Positions 10,317-23,038 of a DNA stretch of 64,000 bases are shown piece by piece; the stretch's first letter is position 1; every line of letters begins with the position of its first letter. Source of the DNA: Silene latifolia (Eukaryota > Streptophyta > Magnoliopsida > Caryophyllales > Caryophyllaceae); the NCBI RefSeq assembly GCF_048544455.1, contig NC_133526.1, positions 4,914,001 to 4,978,000 on the forward strand, in the 5' to 3' direction. The notes under the pieces are model-generated. The model had not been told where the DNA came from. It made no database searches and was given only the letters and a program-made list of their open reading frames with translations. Both the position numbers and the translations under genes were made by a program.

Positions 10317-12281
10317 CTCCCCCTTGGATGTCCAATACTGAAGAAGAAGCCTCGTTAAAAACCTTACTAGAAAAACCCTATGGGAAAAACGCTAGAAAGG
10401 AAAAGAGTACAATAATCTTCAAACACGCATAATAATAGCCGCCTCGTTAAAACCTTTCCATGGAAAACCCAGTGGGACAAAACCATGGATAAGGAAAAAA
10501 GAGTACAGCGCGTGTTTACTCCCCCTGATGATTACATAACTTGATATAACTTGAAATGATCCATGCTTTGATGTAACTTCTCCATCGTTGAATTAAACTA
10601 TAATTCATCGTAATTGATAAACTTGACATCTTCAATTAATAGAAATTCTTGTTAACTTCAATATCATATTTCTTCGGATATCATAATCTGGATATGGTCA
10701 TTTCAGAATAACTCTTGGGTCTTCATTTCAATTAATACTTCCGCAATAGTAATATACTTTCTCCTCAATAAATGACATAACATTATATGTCTAAACCAAT
10801 TGTCATCTCAACAATCATGATGACATGACTATAGCGTAATAATGCGCTTATAGTGCTACCTCATTAAAAACCTTGTTAGGAAAAACCCATTGGGACAAAA
10901 AACCTAGTTGAAGGGAAAAAGAGTGTAGCTTTCCTTCTTGAACTCATTGTCTTCAAGAGAATGTATCCGATCATTATTGAATAATTCATCCAATACCTTT
11001 GAGCGATTTTCTTTGCTAAACCATATATGTATGAATTGACTTTCTCATTGTAGACTTTGACTACATTTTTTCAATTATGGTATACTTCTGAACCATAAAC
11101 TAAATCCACATGTTTAGCATGAAGCTCATTTAAATCTAAATTCTCATATGCTCAAACTTCAGGTTGAGACAATAACTTTTCAAATAAACTCTATAGGAGT
11201 TTTGATGTTCCATTTTGGAACTAATCACGATATCTTTCAATCGTATTGTAGAGGTTTATATATTTCATCAAGATGTTTCAATAACTCAATTGATCAACCA
11301 TTAACAATTGATGATCATTTATAAGAGGCTCCTATAGGGAGTTATCCTCAAAGAAGTATATCATAATATATTTCTCCTTTCCAACTTATATATTCAAAAT
11401 TATATTATGAAACATGTGCATGCATATGATATGAAACTAAGTTCTAAATAACATATTCTAATAACAATGCAATAATACTAATAATGTATATATTAAAACT
11501 AAGATGCAATGATGAACTTACCCTCTATATGCACATGATGATGACTCAAAATGCAAACTGATCAGTTTTCTTTCCAATATTCATAATTTGGATTGACTTC
11601 AGGTCAATAACTGGACTTCTAGTCCATGAGCTCATTTATAATCATTGATTATATGTCGACAATCAAAATGGACTTATATAAAATCCCTATCATCAAGTCC
11701 ACAAAATATCGCGCGCAAATGTAAGTAGGTTCCATAAATATATCGATATAATTCCATCATCACTTGATGATATCAGTACTGTTTAATGATATCTGAATCT
11801 GAATATGTATGTGGTACCATTATATTCATTTAAGCCATCTATTATCCTTCAGATATCGTGTCACTTCAGGGACACTTCAAATATAGCAATTATATATCAT
11901 ACCAACTGCTTGAACTTGCTATTTCACATTCATTGGAACCGTCAATTCATCTTGACTTTTATTATACTACACTTAATGTGTACTTGTATTATTTTCTGGT
12001 AAAACATTTTGTTATATCAAATTCAAAAAGCTCTACTCAATGAATTTAATGTATAACATTTCTCTGAACTTCTGGTTCAGTATGGGATCATATTTGTTTT
12101 TACCAGCTTTTAACTCACTTTTCTCCCCCTAAGGTGGTAAAAACTATAACCAATGTATAGTATAAATATTTATCATAACCACCTTAGATCTCAATTTCTC
12201 ACATCATCGATGAGAATTTATATGGGCATCTTTGTACAATAACAAAATATTTCGGGGAGAAACATATAATGCAGTTGGACT
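10317..12281 (-). mobile_element. interior of the copia-like element, part 1
   Basis: Starts with the polypurine tract. It carries three related modules of about 65 bases (about 10348-10410, 10440-10506 and 10855-10928), each with CCTCGTTAAAA or CCTCATTAAAA, GAAAAACCC and TGGGA, ending in AAGAGTA or AAGAGTG. Such modules are familiar next to the 3' LTR of plant copia elements. The rest is AT-rich with no coding frame. Confidence 0.6.
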
Positions 12282-12286
12282 TTAAA

Positions 12287-13689
12287 TGTAATACTACGGT
12301 TTTATGAGTCTTTGGGGTACTCTATCGAGTGGGGCTTACTCTGTCGAGTAAGTATGTTTTGGTAAACGAAACAATGTTCTGTCTGTAGGGTACTCGATCG
12401 AGTAGCCTTGGCACTCGATCGAGTAAGCGGCACTCGATCGAGTATGTTACTTACTCGATCGAGTAAGTGGTTTTACGGGTGATATTTGACGGGTTTTGTT
12501 AATAATGCGGGGATGATATATAAGGCTTTCGTCACTTTTTCCTAAACACTTTTACAACCTAAAAACTTTCAAGAGAAGATTTGGAGTTACGTTGAATCAT
12601 CCTCGCCGCATTATTGGCAAACTCCGGAGCTAGAGAGGTCGGATTTCATCGTTTTTTGTGTCTTTGTGATCCTTGCGTCAAGGGTAAAATCTACATACCA
12701 ATTTTATAGCATTTGATTGACTTTGTTTAAACCCTAATTTATGGGATTAGGGGTTTTTGTGATTAGTTGTGTTGTTAGTAATTATGTGATTATGTGTTAG
12801 GAGGAGGATTCGTAGAGGAAAGGTTTTGAGACAGCTGCTAAGATCGTCTGCTTGTGCTTGCATTCCAGGTAGGGTTTCCCTACTCAGTATTAGTCACATG
12901 ATGTGTTGGTTGTGATTTGTGATTGTTGAATATTATCATACTCGTATTGTGACGGTTGTTGGATTTGATTGTTGATAGTAGTTGTGATTGCTTGGATCTG
13001 CCTGTGTTCTTCGGGGTGCGTCCCTGGCTGAGTGGAGTCACTTGCGGGAGTGGCTTCACGCCCATGATTCGCCTTCTGTGGAACCCGCCACAGAAGAGAT
13101 GTGCACATTAATGGATTTGGGTTTATCGCTCGATGGAGATGAGCGGGGCTTAGGTGGGAACGGCTGCGGTCCCCCCACTGGCGGCGAGGAGTAACCTGTT
13201 GCGATGGGTACTCTAGCAGGGCTACACACTTTAGTGTGTAGTCAGTATTGAGGAGTTGGTGATGGAGTTCGGGTTGATGTGACGATTGAGCTGTTTGGCA
13301 TTTGTTTTGTTGTGATTTGTATTGTGTAATTAGTATTGACCCCGTTTAAATGTTTTAAAAACTGTGGTGATCTATTCGGGGGTGGTGAGCAGTTATTGAG
13401 CAGGTATGAGACAATGCGTATGGGATAGCTGGGATGAGTCACCACGTTGCAGTTTAGAAGTCTTCCGCTGTGTCTGACATTCTTATAGTTTTGATGAGTA
13501 GACAGTTTTGAGAACTTGTATTTCTTTTTATCAGTTTTGGAGTTGGTATGTAATCATTTTAAACATTATTTACTTTTAAGTATGTTTCGTTATTGTCTTA
13601 TGATTATCATTGCCTCGGGAAACCGAGATGGTGACGTTCTCATACCTTAAGTGGTCCTGGTAAGGCACTTAGAGTATGGGGGTGTCACA
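12287..13689 (+). mobile_element. solo LTR, Ty3/gypsy type (Tekay-like guess)
   Basis: 1,403 bases with TG...CA ends (TGTAATACTACGG ... GGGGGTGTCACA) flanked by identical TTAAA (12282-12286 and 13690-13694). No interior or second LTR is present, so it is the product of LTR-LTR recombination. A TATA box (ATATATAAG at 12516) with six palindromes of about 14 bases upstream sets the plus orientation. The right part (CTCGGGAAACCGAGATGG, then AGTGGTCCTGGTAAGGC) resembles LTR ends I associate with plant chromoviruses of the Tekay group. It sits inside the older copia-like element. Confidence 0.85.
12318..12465 (+). promoter_or_regulatory. six phased TACTCGATCGAGTA palindromes in the LTR promoter
   Basis: Starts at 12318, 12337, 12391, 12412, 12431 and 12452: two degenerate copies followed by four strong ones. 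Within each group the start-to-start spacing is 19-21 bases, two helical turns. They end about 50 bases before the TATA box, where an enhancer or repressor-binding array would sit. Confidence 0.6.
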
Positions 13690-15062
13690 TTAAATGTGCT
13701 GATTTACAATGCCCAGTTTAAGAGATCAACAATTTTATATAAAAATCTGAATGTGATTTTTAATCACGGGAACTAATCAGAAAAATCATTATGTGATTAC
13801 TCTCAATATAATGTCAATCCATACACGATCATTTAAGTTCTTTATTCAATATCGAGTAGTGTTTAGATCTCCAACATCATACATACTCAATCTCAGTGTA
13901 ATGTCTTGCTTTTAATAAAATTTATACACGAGAGAATTTCAACACTTATCTTTTCTTGAAGATAAACTCAAGGTTTATCAAAACGGGTATAGTAAGAACC
14001 CGGATGGCTTTAATTTGTCACATCTAAATCATTTCATGTCAACTTTCTTAGTTTGCCAAAAATACACGGCAATCTTTAATCAGAATTGGATGTATCTCAA
14101 TAATTTAACTTATCACACGCCACATTTTTAGTTGACTATATTTCTCATGTTAATCTTGTGGTTAACAATACTTTATTCAACCGAACAAATGATGTAACAA
14201 TAGGACACAATAGGTGTCTCATAAATGTAGGCAAGACTCATCAATATTCCAATATGGAATATATTCCTCTTTGAGTATTTTCATATGACCTTTCATGAAA
14301 TATTCACTTTCATGAGATATTTTCATTTCTTTCAATGAACAAATTTGGCTCAATAAGGCCACATCATTAAGCTCAATTAAGGCTTCTTTACTTGGCTCAT
14401 CAAATGCCATATTATTAGGCTCAATTAAGGCCGCAATGTTAGGCTTATCATAATGCCATATTCTTGATCTGTATTACAAACAAAGTCTTTATGAGATGTC
14501 ACATTCACTTCAAAGAATGGATCAAATTCATATCTCATTATACTGTTCAACTTCAGGTGAACAAGAATTAATTCGCAAATAAATTTGCCTTTCATAAAGA
14601 CCGCTATAAATTGAACAGCGGTTCATATACTCATAGACGTGGACTTCTGGCCACTTACACTTATACAATATGAATATATTGTACTGATGAGACGGTGTTA
14701 AATACTTACACACCCTTAAAACTTTGAATTTCAGGTCAAAGTTATTATATGGATATCTCTCTCATCTTTATAATATAAATCTCTTAAAACTTTAGGTCCA
14801 AAATAATATAATATGTCTTCTTTTAAAATCTCAATGGCAATGATAATTAGGTTACTTAATATGATACATATTCCTTTATACTAGTATAAAAACAAATGAA
14901 TAATTTTTTTTCTTGTCTAGTTCTATACATATCTTTAGAAATCATCAAGACACTTTATACGAATGATAAGAGTCATGCATGCATGATGTAGTAGCCATGG
15001 AATTAAGGTTTGATGGTTGGATTTTCATTAGCCTATTGTTATTGCGGAAATAAATAAACAAA
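13690..15062 (-). mobile_element. interior of the copia-like element, part 2
   Basis: AT-rich sequence between the solo LTR and the next Helitron. No gag or pol motif is recognised. Near 14335-14460 there are repeated words around GGCTCAATTAAGGC and GGCTTATCA. Confidence 0.5.
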
Positions 15063-15405
15063 TCCCCTACTACTAAGAGAATAAAAATTCTCTTAGTTTC
15101 CCTCCAAAATGCATTTGTCTTATTAAAGGAAACAATTAAACCTTTCTTTTAATAAACTATTTATATTTTCCTTAAAATATAATTTTATTATAATTATAAT
15201 TATACTCTAATCTTTTAATTAAATTCAAAATTATGATTTTTTTTCATTATAATAAAATAAAATTGGTATTAAACTATAAACTATAAGTTGCTAAATTTTT
15301 CATAATGCAATAATGATTACTTTAGAAAGTAACTTAACACATCTCCCTTCTACTAAAAGAATAAGATGTCTCTCAATTTTTTCCGCTGAAGTGAATTATT
15401 ATGTA

Positions 15406-15434
15406 CTAGTTGGAAAGCCCGTGCGATGCACGGG
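15406..15434 (-). mobile_element. minus-strand Helitron 3' terminus
   Basis: CTAG (preceded on plus by A) at 15406-15409, an eight-base spacer, then a 7-base-pair hairpin CCCGTGC/GCACGGG. This is a Helitron 3' end facing left; the body would extend to the right. The matching 5' end was not found. The hairpin is nearly the same as at 4090-4108, so the two are related. Confidence 0.6.
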
Positions 15435-16195
15435 GCTTCCATTAGGATTATTTGTAAAAATATATTCTTCATTTGATAAAAAAGTCCTACTAAGTTGTCA
15501 TTGATGAAAAAAAAATCGTGATTGGTATAGATGATAACCGATGAATTATTAGTGCTTTTAGCATAAAAGTTTCGGCAGGTAAATTTCAACATGATTTAGT
15601 AACTGTCCCTAACTCTTGTTTATTGTTATGGCGCAACATTAGAGCTGGCAAACAAATAAACGACACAAAAACACGACAAGAATCCGACATGAAATTAACG
15701 GGTTTGGGTTGACATTTAGCGACTCATTTATGTAAGTGGGTCGACACGAACACGACACGGTGTCGGACACGGGACGACTGATTAGGAGAAGTGTCCGTGC
15801 TACCTAGATGGAGATTATAAAATTAAAAATGAAACTTAAGATCACTACTAATAATAGGGTTAAAAATAAGTAAATATTGGCAAAAAAAAAACATCAACAA
15901 GTAATTAATTAGATACGAGGAAGGCCGGGAGATCATGAAAAATCTCATATTTAGGTTTTATTTCAAAGAAATTAGTTACCTGTTTTTTTTATTCATTAAA
16001 TTTATAATATGAAATATAGAGAACTTATTATATCGTTTTATATCATTTTACCAAAAAAAACAGCTAAATTTCAGTTAGTTTGCCAAACATTTTTTTGGCT
16101 TAACCAATTAAATTATCACCTCTTAATTTTCAGTTACCTTTTAATCTACATTTTTAGGTTTCAGTTAGTATGACAAATGAAATTTAAGATATAGT

Positions 16196-16571
16196 AGAGT
16201 TAATTATATTTTACTACCTTTTGAAATCCACATTTTAAAAATTACCCCCTTTTGAATTTTTTTTGCTAAAATTACTCACTTATGTTGCATTTTTCCTAAA
16301 ATTGTTTCAAAACTTCAATTTAAGTGACTTATTTTGTCTGTTTTTTAACTCTCCCTCCATTTGTCTACATAGTTATACCTTTCAAAGTATAAATTGACTA
16401 AGGTATAAACGGAATAAGTTCAAAAATAGAGGAAATAGGTCACTTAAATTGGAGTTTTGAAGTTATTTTAAGAAAAAATGCAACTTGGAAGTAATTTTAG
16501 CAAAAAATTTCAAAAGGGAGTAATTTTAAAAATGTAAATTTCAAAAGGGAGTAAAATCTAATTAACTCGAT
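16196..16571. repeat. foldback MITE within the Helitron
   Basis: The left arm (GAGTTAATTATATTTTACTA, then CCTTTTGAAAT...) and right arm are inverse copies about 150 bases long, running to the centre near 16340-16420. No coding. Family not set; the ends lie in GAGTTAATTA on both sides. Confidence 0.65.
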
Positions 16572-16756
16572 ATAGTATATGAATAATGTTTATATTATAA
16601 TTAGTATACCATATAATTAGTTACATTGTGTATTTTGAGTATCACCTACTTATATTAGAATAAACTGATTAAAATAAATTTAATCTACTTATATTAGGAT
16701 GCTGGCTTTATTAAAATATTAGAAAATCTACTTTTATTAGGATAATTTTATTAAAT

Positions 16757-16888
16757 TTGTTTCGAAATTTACTCTTGTTAGAAATTCTAAAAAAGTTGGA
16801 CTCTCTAATATCGCTTGAAAAGTTTCGAAATCTACTCTGGTTAGGAATTCTAAAAAAGTTGGACTCTCTAATATCGCTTGAAAAGTTT
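16757..16888. repeat. two tandem copies of a 66-base unit
   Basis: The segment TTTCGAAATTTACTC... to CGCTTGAAAAG is repeated with a few changes, giving a repeated peptide-like frame (ILKKLDSLISLEKF twice). This is duplication noise, not a gene. Confidence 0.75.
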
Positions 16889-17421
16889 CTGCTTTATATA
16901 TATGTATTGATTGGTCCTCGCACTATATCATACAAGTATTAATTATATACCATAAATAGGAGATACTATTACTAATTTGTAATTTGTAAACACACATTAA
17001 TGAGATTTTTTTATTACTATACATGTGGGATTGCATTAATAATGAGGATGATATGAGAAAAATATTCTCCACAATTTTTTTCATAGTTCTATTTTCGTTT
17101 TTTTTTTTTTTTTTTTTTGTTGCTACAAAGGTACTCTACAAGTTGACTATCTCATATTGCAAATTCTCTAATTTTATTGTATATTTAAGTCATTACTTGG
17201 AGGTTATTCTGGTTATTCTTTTGGTAAATGTAATTGTATAATAATATTATTTTTAATAATTACGTAATAATTTATATAATTAGTTTCAGTTAAATATCAA
17301 TCTTATTTGGTGAGAAAACTATCAAATTTTCGCTCTTATCCGCTTACCAAGCTATAATATTTAACGTCTTTGTAAATTATTATCTAAAAAACCGCGCATT
17401 TGTGCGCGGGTTCTACACTAG

Positions 17422-17815
17422 TAAAGCCATTAGCTGCATAAAATTCATATTACTCTTTGTCTCAAATTAACCAAAACTCAAATTTGCCCATTAAATACAA
17501 AGATCTAACACAAATTTAGTCTCCAAACACATTAATAATTATGGTAGGCATATAATTACCATTTAGGGTCATGTTAACAGAACAAAACATGTTAACAAGG
17601 TGGCAGAACAAACAATTGAGCACATAATTAAAGCTTACTCAATTGCCACGTATAAGCTATCGCAAATTCTCAAGATTAAGGACATAGAGATTGACTAAAA
17701 ATAATAACAAATCGTCTGTGTCTGTGAGAATAACATTAAATCAAAAGGTTTTACCAAAGTCTTACCGTTTCGGTGAATAAAATATAAGATAGGTTAGAGA
17801 CTCGTGCTGATAACG
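17422..17815 (-). mobile_element. interior of the copia-like element, 5' leader
   Basis: Lies between the Helitron end and the right LTR. It ends with the putative primer-binding site complement (CTCGTGCTGATAACG) against the LTR. Confidence 0.6.
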
Positions 17816-17990
17816 TGTTGTGAAATAAAGAGGAGAGAATTGTAGAGAGAAGGTAGAGAGAGACAGAACTGTGTTCTTATTCCATTATGAAGGGTATATA
17901 TATACAATACAATGGGGAAAGGTTTCCATAAGACAATATACTCTAGAGTATTCAAAGATATGGATAGCCATATAATAATATTTCATAACA
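17816..17990 (-). repeat. right (5') LTR of the copia-like element
   Basis: An uninterrupted 175-base LTR with TGTTGTGAAAT and ATTTCATAACA ends, followed by the target duplication TTTAA. Confidence 0.85.
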
Positions 17991-17995
17991 TTTAA

Positions 17996-19663
17996 CTCAT
18001 AATAGATTCATAGATGATCTGATTTCATATCTCTCCTAGTAACTATTGACGACGTTTTTCATCGACACGTTTTAGTAACTATTGACGACGTTTTCATTCC
18101 AAAAGACGATAATGCGCTTTGCACATTTACACTCATTTAGTCATTTCTCTCCCTACAAAATTTTCTCTAAAATTCTAATAAAAATCAACTAAATTAAAAA
18201 AAAAATAAAAAAAAATAACAAGATTAATTAACGTGACGGAACCCGAATCACCGGTATGTAAACAACTTAATCGCTTAATTATTTGGTTAATTTTCATTTT
18301 TTTTGCGCATCGTTAAATCTATTCGTTAGTTGATTTACTTCACGTATTTACTTAATTATAGTAAACATTGCGGTTTCTTTTGCGTAAAACTGAAATTTGT
18401 GCAACCCAAGGTTCAACCATGGACCAAACGTTGAGATTCAACGTTGAGTCCTGTGGTTTGGCCATGGATTGATTGTTGAGTCTCAACTTTTAGTTTGTGG
18501 TCAGACAATAAACTCGTTTTCTCTTGTTTTGCTTCCGTTTAACGTAATTTATTTAGGAAACTTTAACTCATCATAGATGATATGATTTCATATAATGGGT
18601 CATACCGGTGGATAAATGTGTTGTCTTGTAACGATAGTATTGACTATTGAGAAACCGTCACTTACGAGTTTTGGTGTTAATTCTTGTATGATAAGTCGTT
18701 GATACACAAGCTGTAACAAGGGATTAACATACAAAACAATCTGTGAGAGCTTACAACAGGTAAGAGTTGTTTTAGCTGAACCAGATGTCTTGGATTCGAG
18801 CACTAGGAATGTAGCAGTATAAGAATTCATAAGAGTATGCGAAACTATGAATCCATAACAAAATTTATGTCAAAAGTCAAATCATCGAATTTCAAATAGT
18901 ACATAGTATGTATATATGATACGGTCTTACTTACATTATACGATTTTCAAAACTAACACATTTAAACTATGTTCTTGTGTTATTTGCAAACTGCAAACCT
19001 ATCCACTTGACCATAATTAACAAAAACTCTACTTTATCTTCTACGGAGTGCTTGTTTAAATCCGTCTTAATGTAAAACCGCATTAAATTGACCACTTGAC
19101 CATAATTGACAAAAACTTGACTTTATCTATTATTCGTATAAAAATCTACCTAGTATAAAAGCCAAGTTTTTTGGAGAATTGTGATTGGTTGCTGATTTTA
19201 GGGGTAAAAAATTAATTTTCTAATGTGTGGTCTATCCATGATCTTAACAACAATTAATTAAAATTTCCAACAAATTCTCTACAAGTATTTGAGTAATTTA
19301 TTTAATTCATTATTACTACATTTCAATTTAATTCAATGTCAATTCTTTAATTTAATTTCAATTCATATTTTTTTATTTAATTGTTAATAAAATAAATATT
19401 ATATCTAATTATACTCATACAAGGTCAGTATACGATAATTTAAAATCGATCCGTGTATTTTTTTTCCACGGGAGTAAAACTAGTAGTCCGTGATCTTTGG
19501 ATGAAGCTTCTAAATCCTTAATCACCAGTCACTGTCGGCAAACACAAGCAGATGCAACACGTTCTTCTTAATTATTCCATTAATGTCAATCTGACAAAAT
19601 CAAATCTTTATAATTCCGTTAATCGCTCAAATATCTCAATCAAATTAACAAAACAACAAAAAA
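17996..19663. other. intergenic, upstream of the TBL gene
   Basis: AT-rich. It includes a direct repeat around TTTTAGTAACTATTGACGACG (18044 and 18070), a paired GGTTTGGCC/ACCATGGACC segment near 18400-18480, and a repeated GACCATAATT(A/G)ACAAAAACT near 19010 and 19100. No gene is recognised. The last 150 bases before 19664 are probably promoter and leader. Confidence 0.4.
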
Positions 19664-22600
19664 ATGGTGCAAATAAATGTATGGAAATGGAGTAAAAGAA
19701 GACCATGTTTCCAAATTACATTCCTCATTTTCATGGTTTTTATTGCTGCTACTTCCCTTTTCAATGAACTCAAAATTCAGCACTTTGATCATCATAATCC
19801 ACAAATTCAATCAGATCGTAATCATTTACCCAATTCCAATCATTTAAATCCAAGTAATTTACTTCATTTTTGCTCATAATTTGTAATTTCTTATTTGTAA
19901 ATTGTTTTTGTTCACTTGGATTTTCTTTTGTTTCTGAGGCGGAGCCAGGATTTGAATTTAGCGGGGCTGAACGGGTAATGGTATAAGGGAAATTCGAAAA
20001 AAGTTGAATAGTTTTATTGTTGATGTTTAATGGGTTTGGTGATTTTGCTGTAAAGTTCAGTTCTTTGTGTATTGGGTTTGTAGATTTCTTCATTTTCAAT
20101 ATTGGGTTTGTTTAATTTTATCTGATGGGTGCAATGTCGGGGCTAGCAGAGGCGGTCACCCCTCGAAAAATGAAAAATTCGAAAGTTTTAGTTAAAATTT
20201 CCGGGTTTTTATAGTCAATTATATTGTATTGGAACTAGCTTGCCCCCTGAAAATTTTCATGAGCTGGGATTGATGAATTTCTTAGTTTTGAATGTTGAAT
20301 GACTTGATAATGTTTGTTTTTTGTCTTTGTTTTGAGCACTTTCAGCTGAGATAGATAGATTCACTGAATGCAGCTCCACAGAAAAGTACAGTGGCCGGAA
20401 AATTGAGTGGAATGAGAATGACCGGCTAAAGCCGGTTTCTGATAGTGAGAAGGAATGTGATGTGTTTTCAGGGAAGTGGGTATTTGATAATACTTCACAC
20501 CCTCTTTACATTGAGTCAAGTTGTCCGTACATGTCGGATCAATTAGCATGTCATAAACATGGAAGGGCTGATTTGAATTATCAGTATTGGAGGTGGCAGC
20601 CCAATGACTGCAATCTGAAGAGGTACTAATACAGTATTTTCGTTAGCATTGTGTCCGATTTCTGATGTTGAGAATTGTTGCTGAACTCCTGTGATTTTGG
20701 TGTGCTGTGGTGTGTTATTAGATGGAATGTTGCTGAAATGTGGGAAAAGCTTAGAGGGAAGAGGTTAATGTTCGTGGGGGATTCGCTGAATAGAGGACAA
20801 TGGATTTCTTTGGTGTGCTTGTTACAGTCAGTTGTCCCGGCTAATAAGAGGTCTATGTCTCCCAATGCACATCTCACCATATTTCGGGCTGAGGTACTTC
20901 TGATTGTTGATAGTTCCTTTCCAAGTGGTTGTTTTGGTGCCTCACATCAGTTATTACATTTCCTTCATATATAGTTCTTGATTAGGGCTTTTTTGTGTAG
21001 GAGTACAATGCTTCGATTGAGTTTCTGTGGGCTCCTTTACTTGTTGACTCAAATTCAGATGACCCTGTAAACCATAGATTAGGTGATCGAATAATTCGTC
21101 CAGATTCTGCATATAGGCATTTGTCCAAATGGGCGGATGCTGATATTCTTGTGTTCAATACGTACTTATGGTGGAGACAAGGACCAGTTAAGCTGCTGTG
21201 AGTATGGTCTCCTTCATCTGAAAATTTTCTTTAAGCTTAAAAGTGATCTATAGGTGATTCCTGATTTTCTTGCATACTTTCACTTATCAGTTGGAAAAGT
21301 GAAGAAAATGGAGTTTGTGAAGAGTTGGATGGTCAAGGAGCGATGGAATTGGCCATGAAAACATGGGCAAAGTGGGTTAATTCTGATGATAATCATAACA
21401 AGAGGCGGGTATTTTTTGTTACCATGTCACCAACACATCAATGGTGAGTGTTAATAAACCAGACTTTCATTGAGCTCCAGTGTACTTTCCCTGAATGTAC
21501 ACTCGGGTTCCTCATGATTTTTGCAGTCAGTTAATTAATAGAAGTAAATGTGAAAGTCATATTGTCCAAAAATCGTATCATTTTGAATATCACACCATCT
21601 TCAGCTTCTGAAGATTATTCTGCGAGTCGGATATCTGTATGGTGGTAGGGTGATCCTTATAATAGAATGACAAAGGGCTTGACAATTTCTAATAGACAAT
21701 AGAGTCCTTAATTTTGCAACTTGTGAGCTCTATTGCAGTGTTTGCGGTTTTCACAGATGAATGAATCTGATTTACAACGTTTCTCAGATGTATGAATATG
21801 ATTTAAAATGCCCTTTCCCGTACAAGTGTTTGCTGTTTTCAGATGAATGAACCTGACTCACAACTGTTTTCAGATGTATGAATCTTGATTTATAATGTCT
21901 TTTGTCGTGTGAGATATACATGAGACTCAAGCGGCGCTATAGTGCTTGCTTTCATAAAAAAAATGTGCTCTTTTTTATCTATGGAACTGCACAAGATAAT
22001 TGAGCATCTAGAATCACCAGCTTTTTCTGACCATGGTTTGTTGAAGGATATGTGATGGCGATACTCTCCCGTTTGCAAATGATTATTATTTACACATAAG
22101 TATGGCTTCTTAAAGCCTAAAGCTGTGTCGAGATATAGGATGTTTCAATCTAAGTTAATACGAAGTAGTAATTTATTGTATATGTTGCCAGTGACCACCT
22201 CTAATGTCCTCCATGAGCATACTCAATTTATCTCTCTCCTCAACCATCCTGACTCACCGCCACTTTCCTGATCTCGCCTCATTCTTCTGATCTCCCCCAC
22301 CCCGAAGGGCCCCTTCCTCACCGGTTGTTACTAGTATGATGGACAAAATCAATCAAGTCCCCCTATTTCCAGCGCATTTGTGATGCTACCAGTGATGCTA
22401 GCTTTCATACATGCTTAGTGTTGAAGCTTAACCAATTATGAATGCATGATCACAAGAAATGTGTAAATGTCGCACATTTGCAAATTAGCTCTAGAAAGCT
22501 AGACCCTTTTTTAATGCTATCTTTCCACTGACGCTGAAAATTGTCCTTTTGTTTGAATGTAGGGGCCGAGAATGGAATCCAAAAAGTGAAGGAAACTGCT

Positions 22601-22893
22601 ATGGAGAGAATCACCCTATCACTGAGAAAAAATACTGGGGAAGTGGTTCGGATTTACCTACAATGACCATGGTGGAAAATATCCTAGCGCGGTTAGGGTC
22701 CAAGGTTACTGTTCTTAACATTACACAGCTTTCAGAGTATCGAAAAGATGGCCATCCGTCAATTTACCGAAAGTTCTGGGAAACACTTAGTCCAGAACAA
22801 TTATCGAAACCTGAGTCATATTCTGATTGTATCCACTGGTGCTTACCCGGTGTACCTGATGTATGGAATGAGCTACTCTTTCATTTTTTGTAA
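19664..22893 (+). CDS. TBL: trichome birefringence-like (TBL) O-acetyltransferase, likely acting on xylan
   Basis: Six exons in matching phase: 19664-19853, 20346-20622, 20722-20893, 21001-21197, 21291-21443 and 22563-22893, giving 439 residues. A short basic N-terminus and one membrane span (about residues 16-33) make it a type II Golgi protein. The TBL domain begins CDVFSGKWVFDN, the GDS motif is FVGDSLNRGQW (Ser177), and the second catalytic block is DCIHWCLPGVPDVWNE (Asp418, His421). The WGSGSDLPTM segment points to the TBL3/TBL31-33/ESK1 group, which transfers acetyl groups to wall xylan; I infer the substrate from that likeness. The length is normal and no damage is seen. Intron 5 (1.1 kb) holds diverged tandem copies of a segment with CAGATGTATGAAT. 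Confidence 0.93.
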
Positions 22894-23038
22894 TGAGAGA
22901 TTTGCATACATGTACTCATTTAATTGTCAATATACTACTGATTAAAAAGAAATCTCAAGTGACATACAGAGTACATTTGAAGTTTAATACTCACTGTAAC
23001 TGCCATTTCATCTATACTGAATTCTTCTGATCTCGTAA
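22894..23038. other. gap between the convergent TBL and BZR1-like genes
   Basis: Only 145 bases separate the two stop codons, so the 3' untranslated regions must be short or overlap. Confidence 0.6.

Larger units (their letters stand above)
15063..17421 (+). mobile_element. non-autonomous Helitron, about 2.4 kb
   Basis: It starts after an A with TCCCCTACTACTAAGAG, a typical Helitron 5' end, and finishes with a hairpin (CCGCGCA / TGCGCGG at 17392-17409), eight bases and CTAG (17418-17421), followed by T. No Rep/helicase frame is present. Inside are a second 5'-like end at 15342 (TCTCCCTTCTACTAAAAG), an opposite-facing Helitron 3' end at 15406, a foldback element at about 16196-16571 and a short tandem duplication, so several rounds of insertion are likely and the 5'/3' pairing is not certain. 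Confidence 0.65.

Noticed and set aside
12391-12465. Palindrome cluster considered as a CRISPR array or origin
   Set aside because: It lies in the U3 part of a plant LTR; no spacers and no prokaryotic context.
12988-13194. 68-codon plus frame (with overlapping minus frames) inside the solo LTR
   Set aside because: Lies in the transcribed part of an LTR with no protein likeness.
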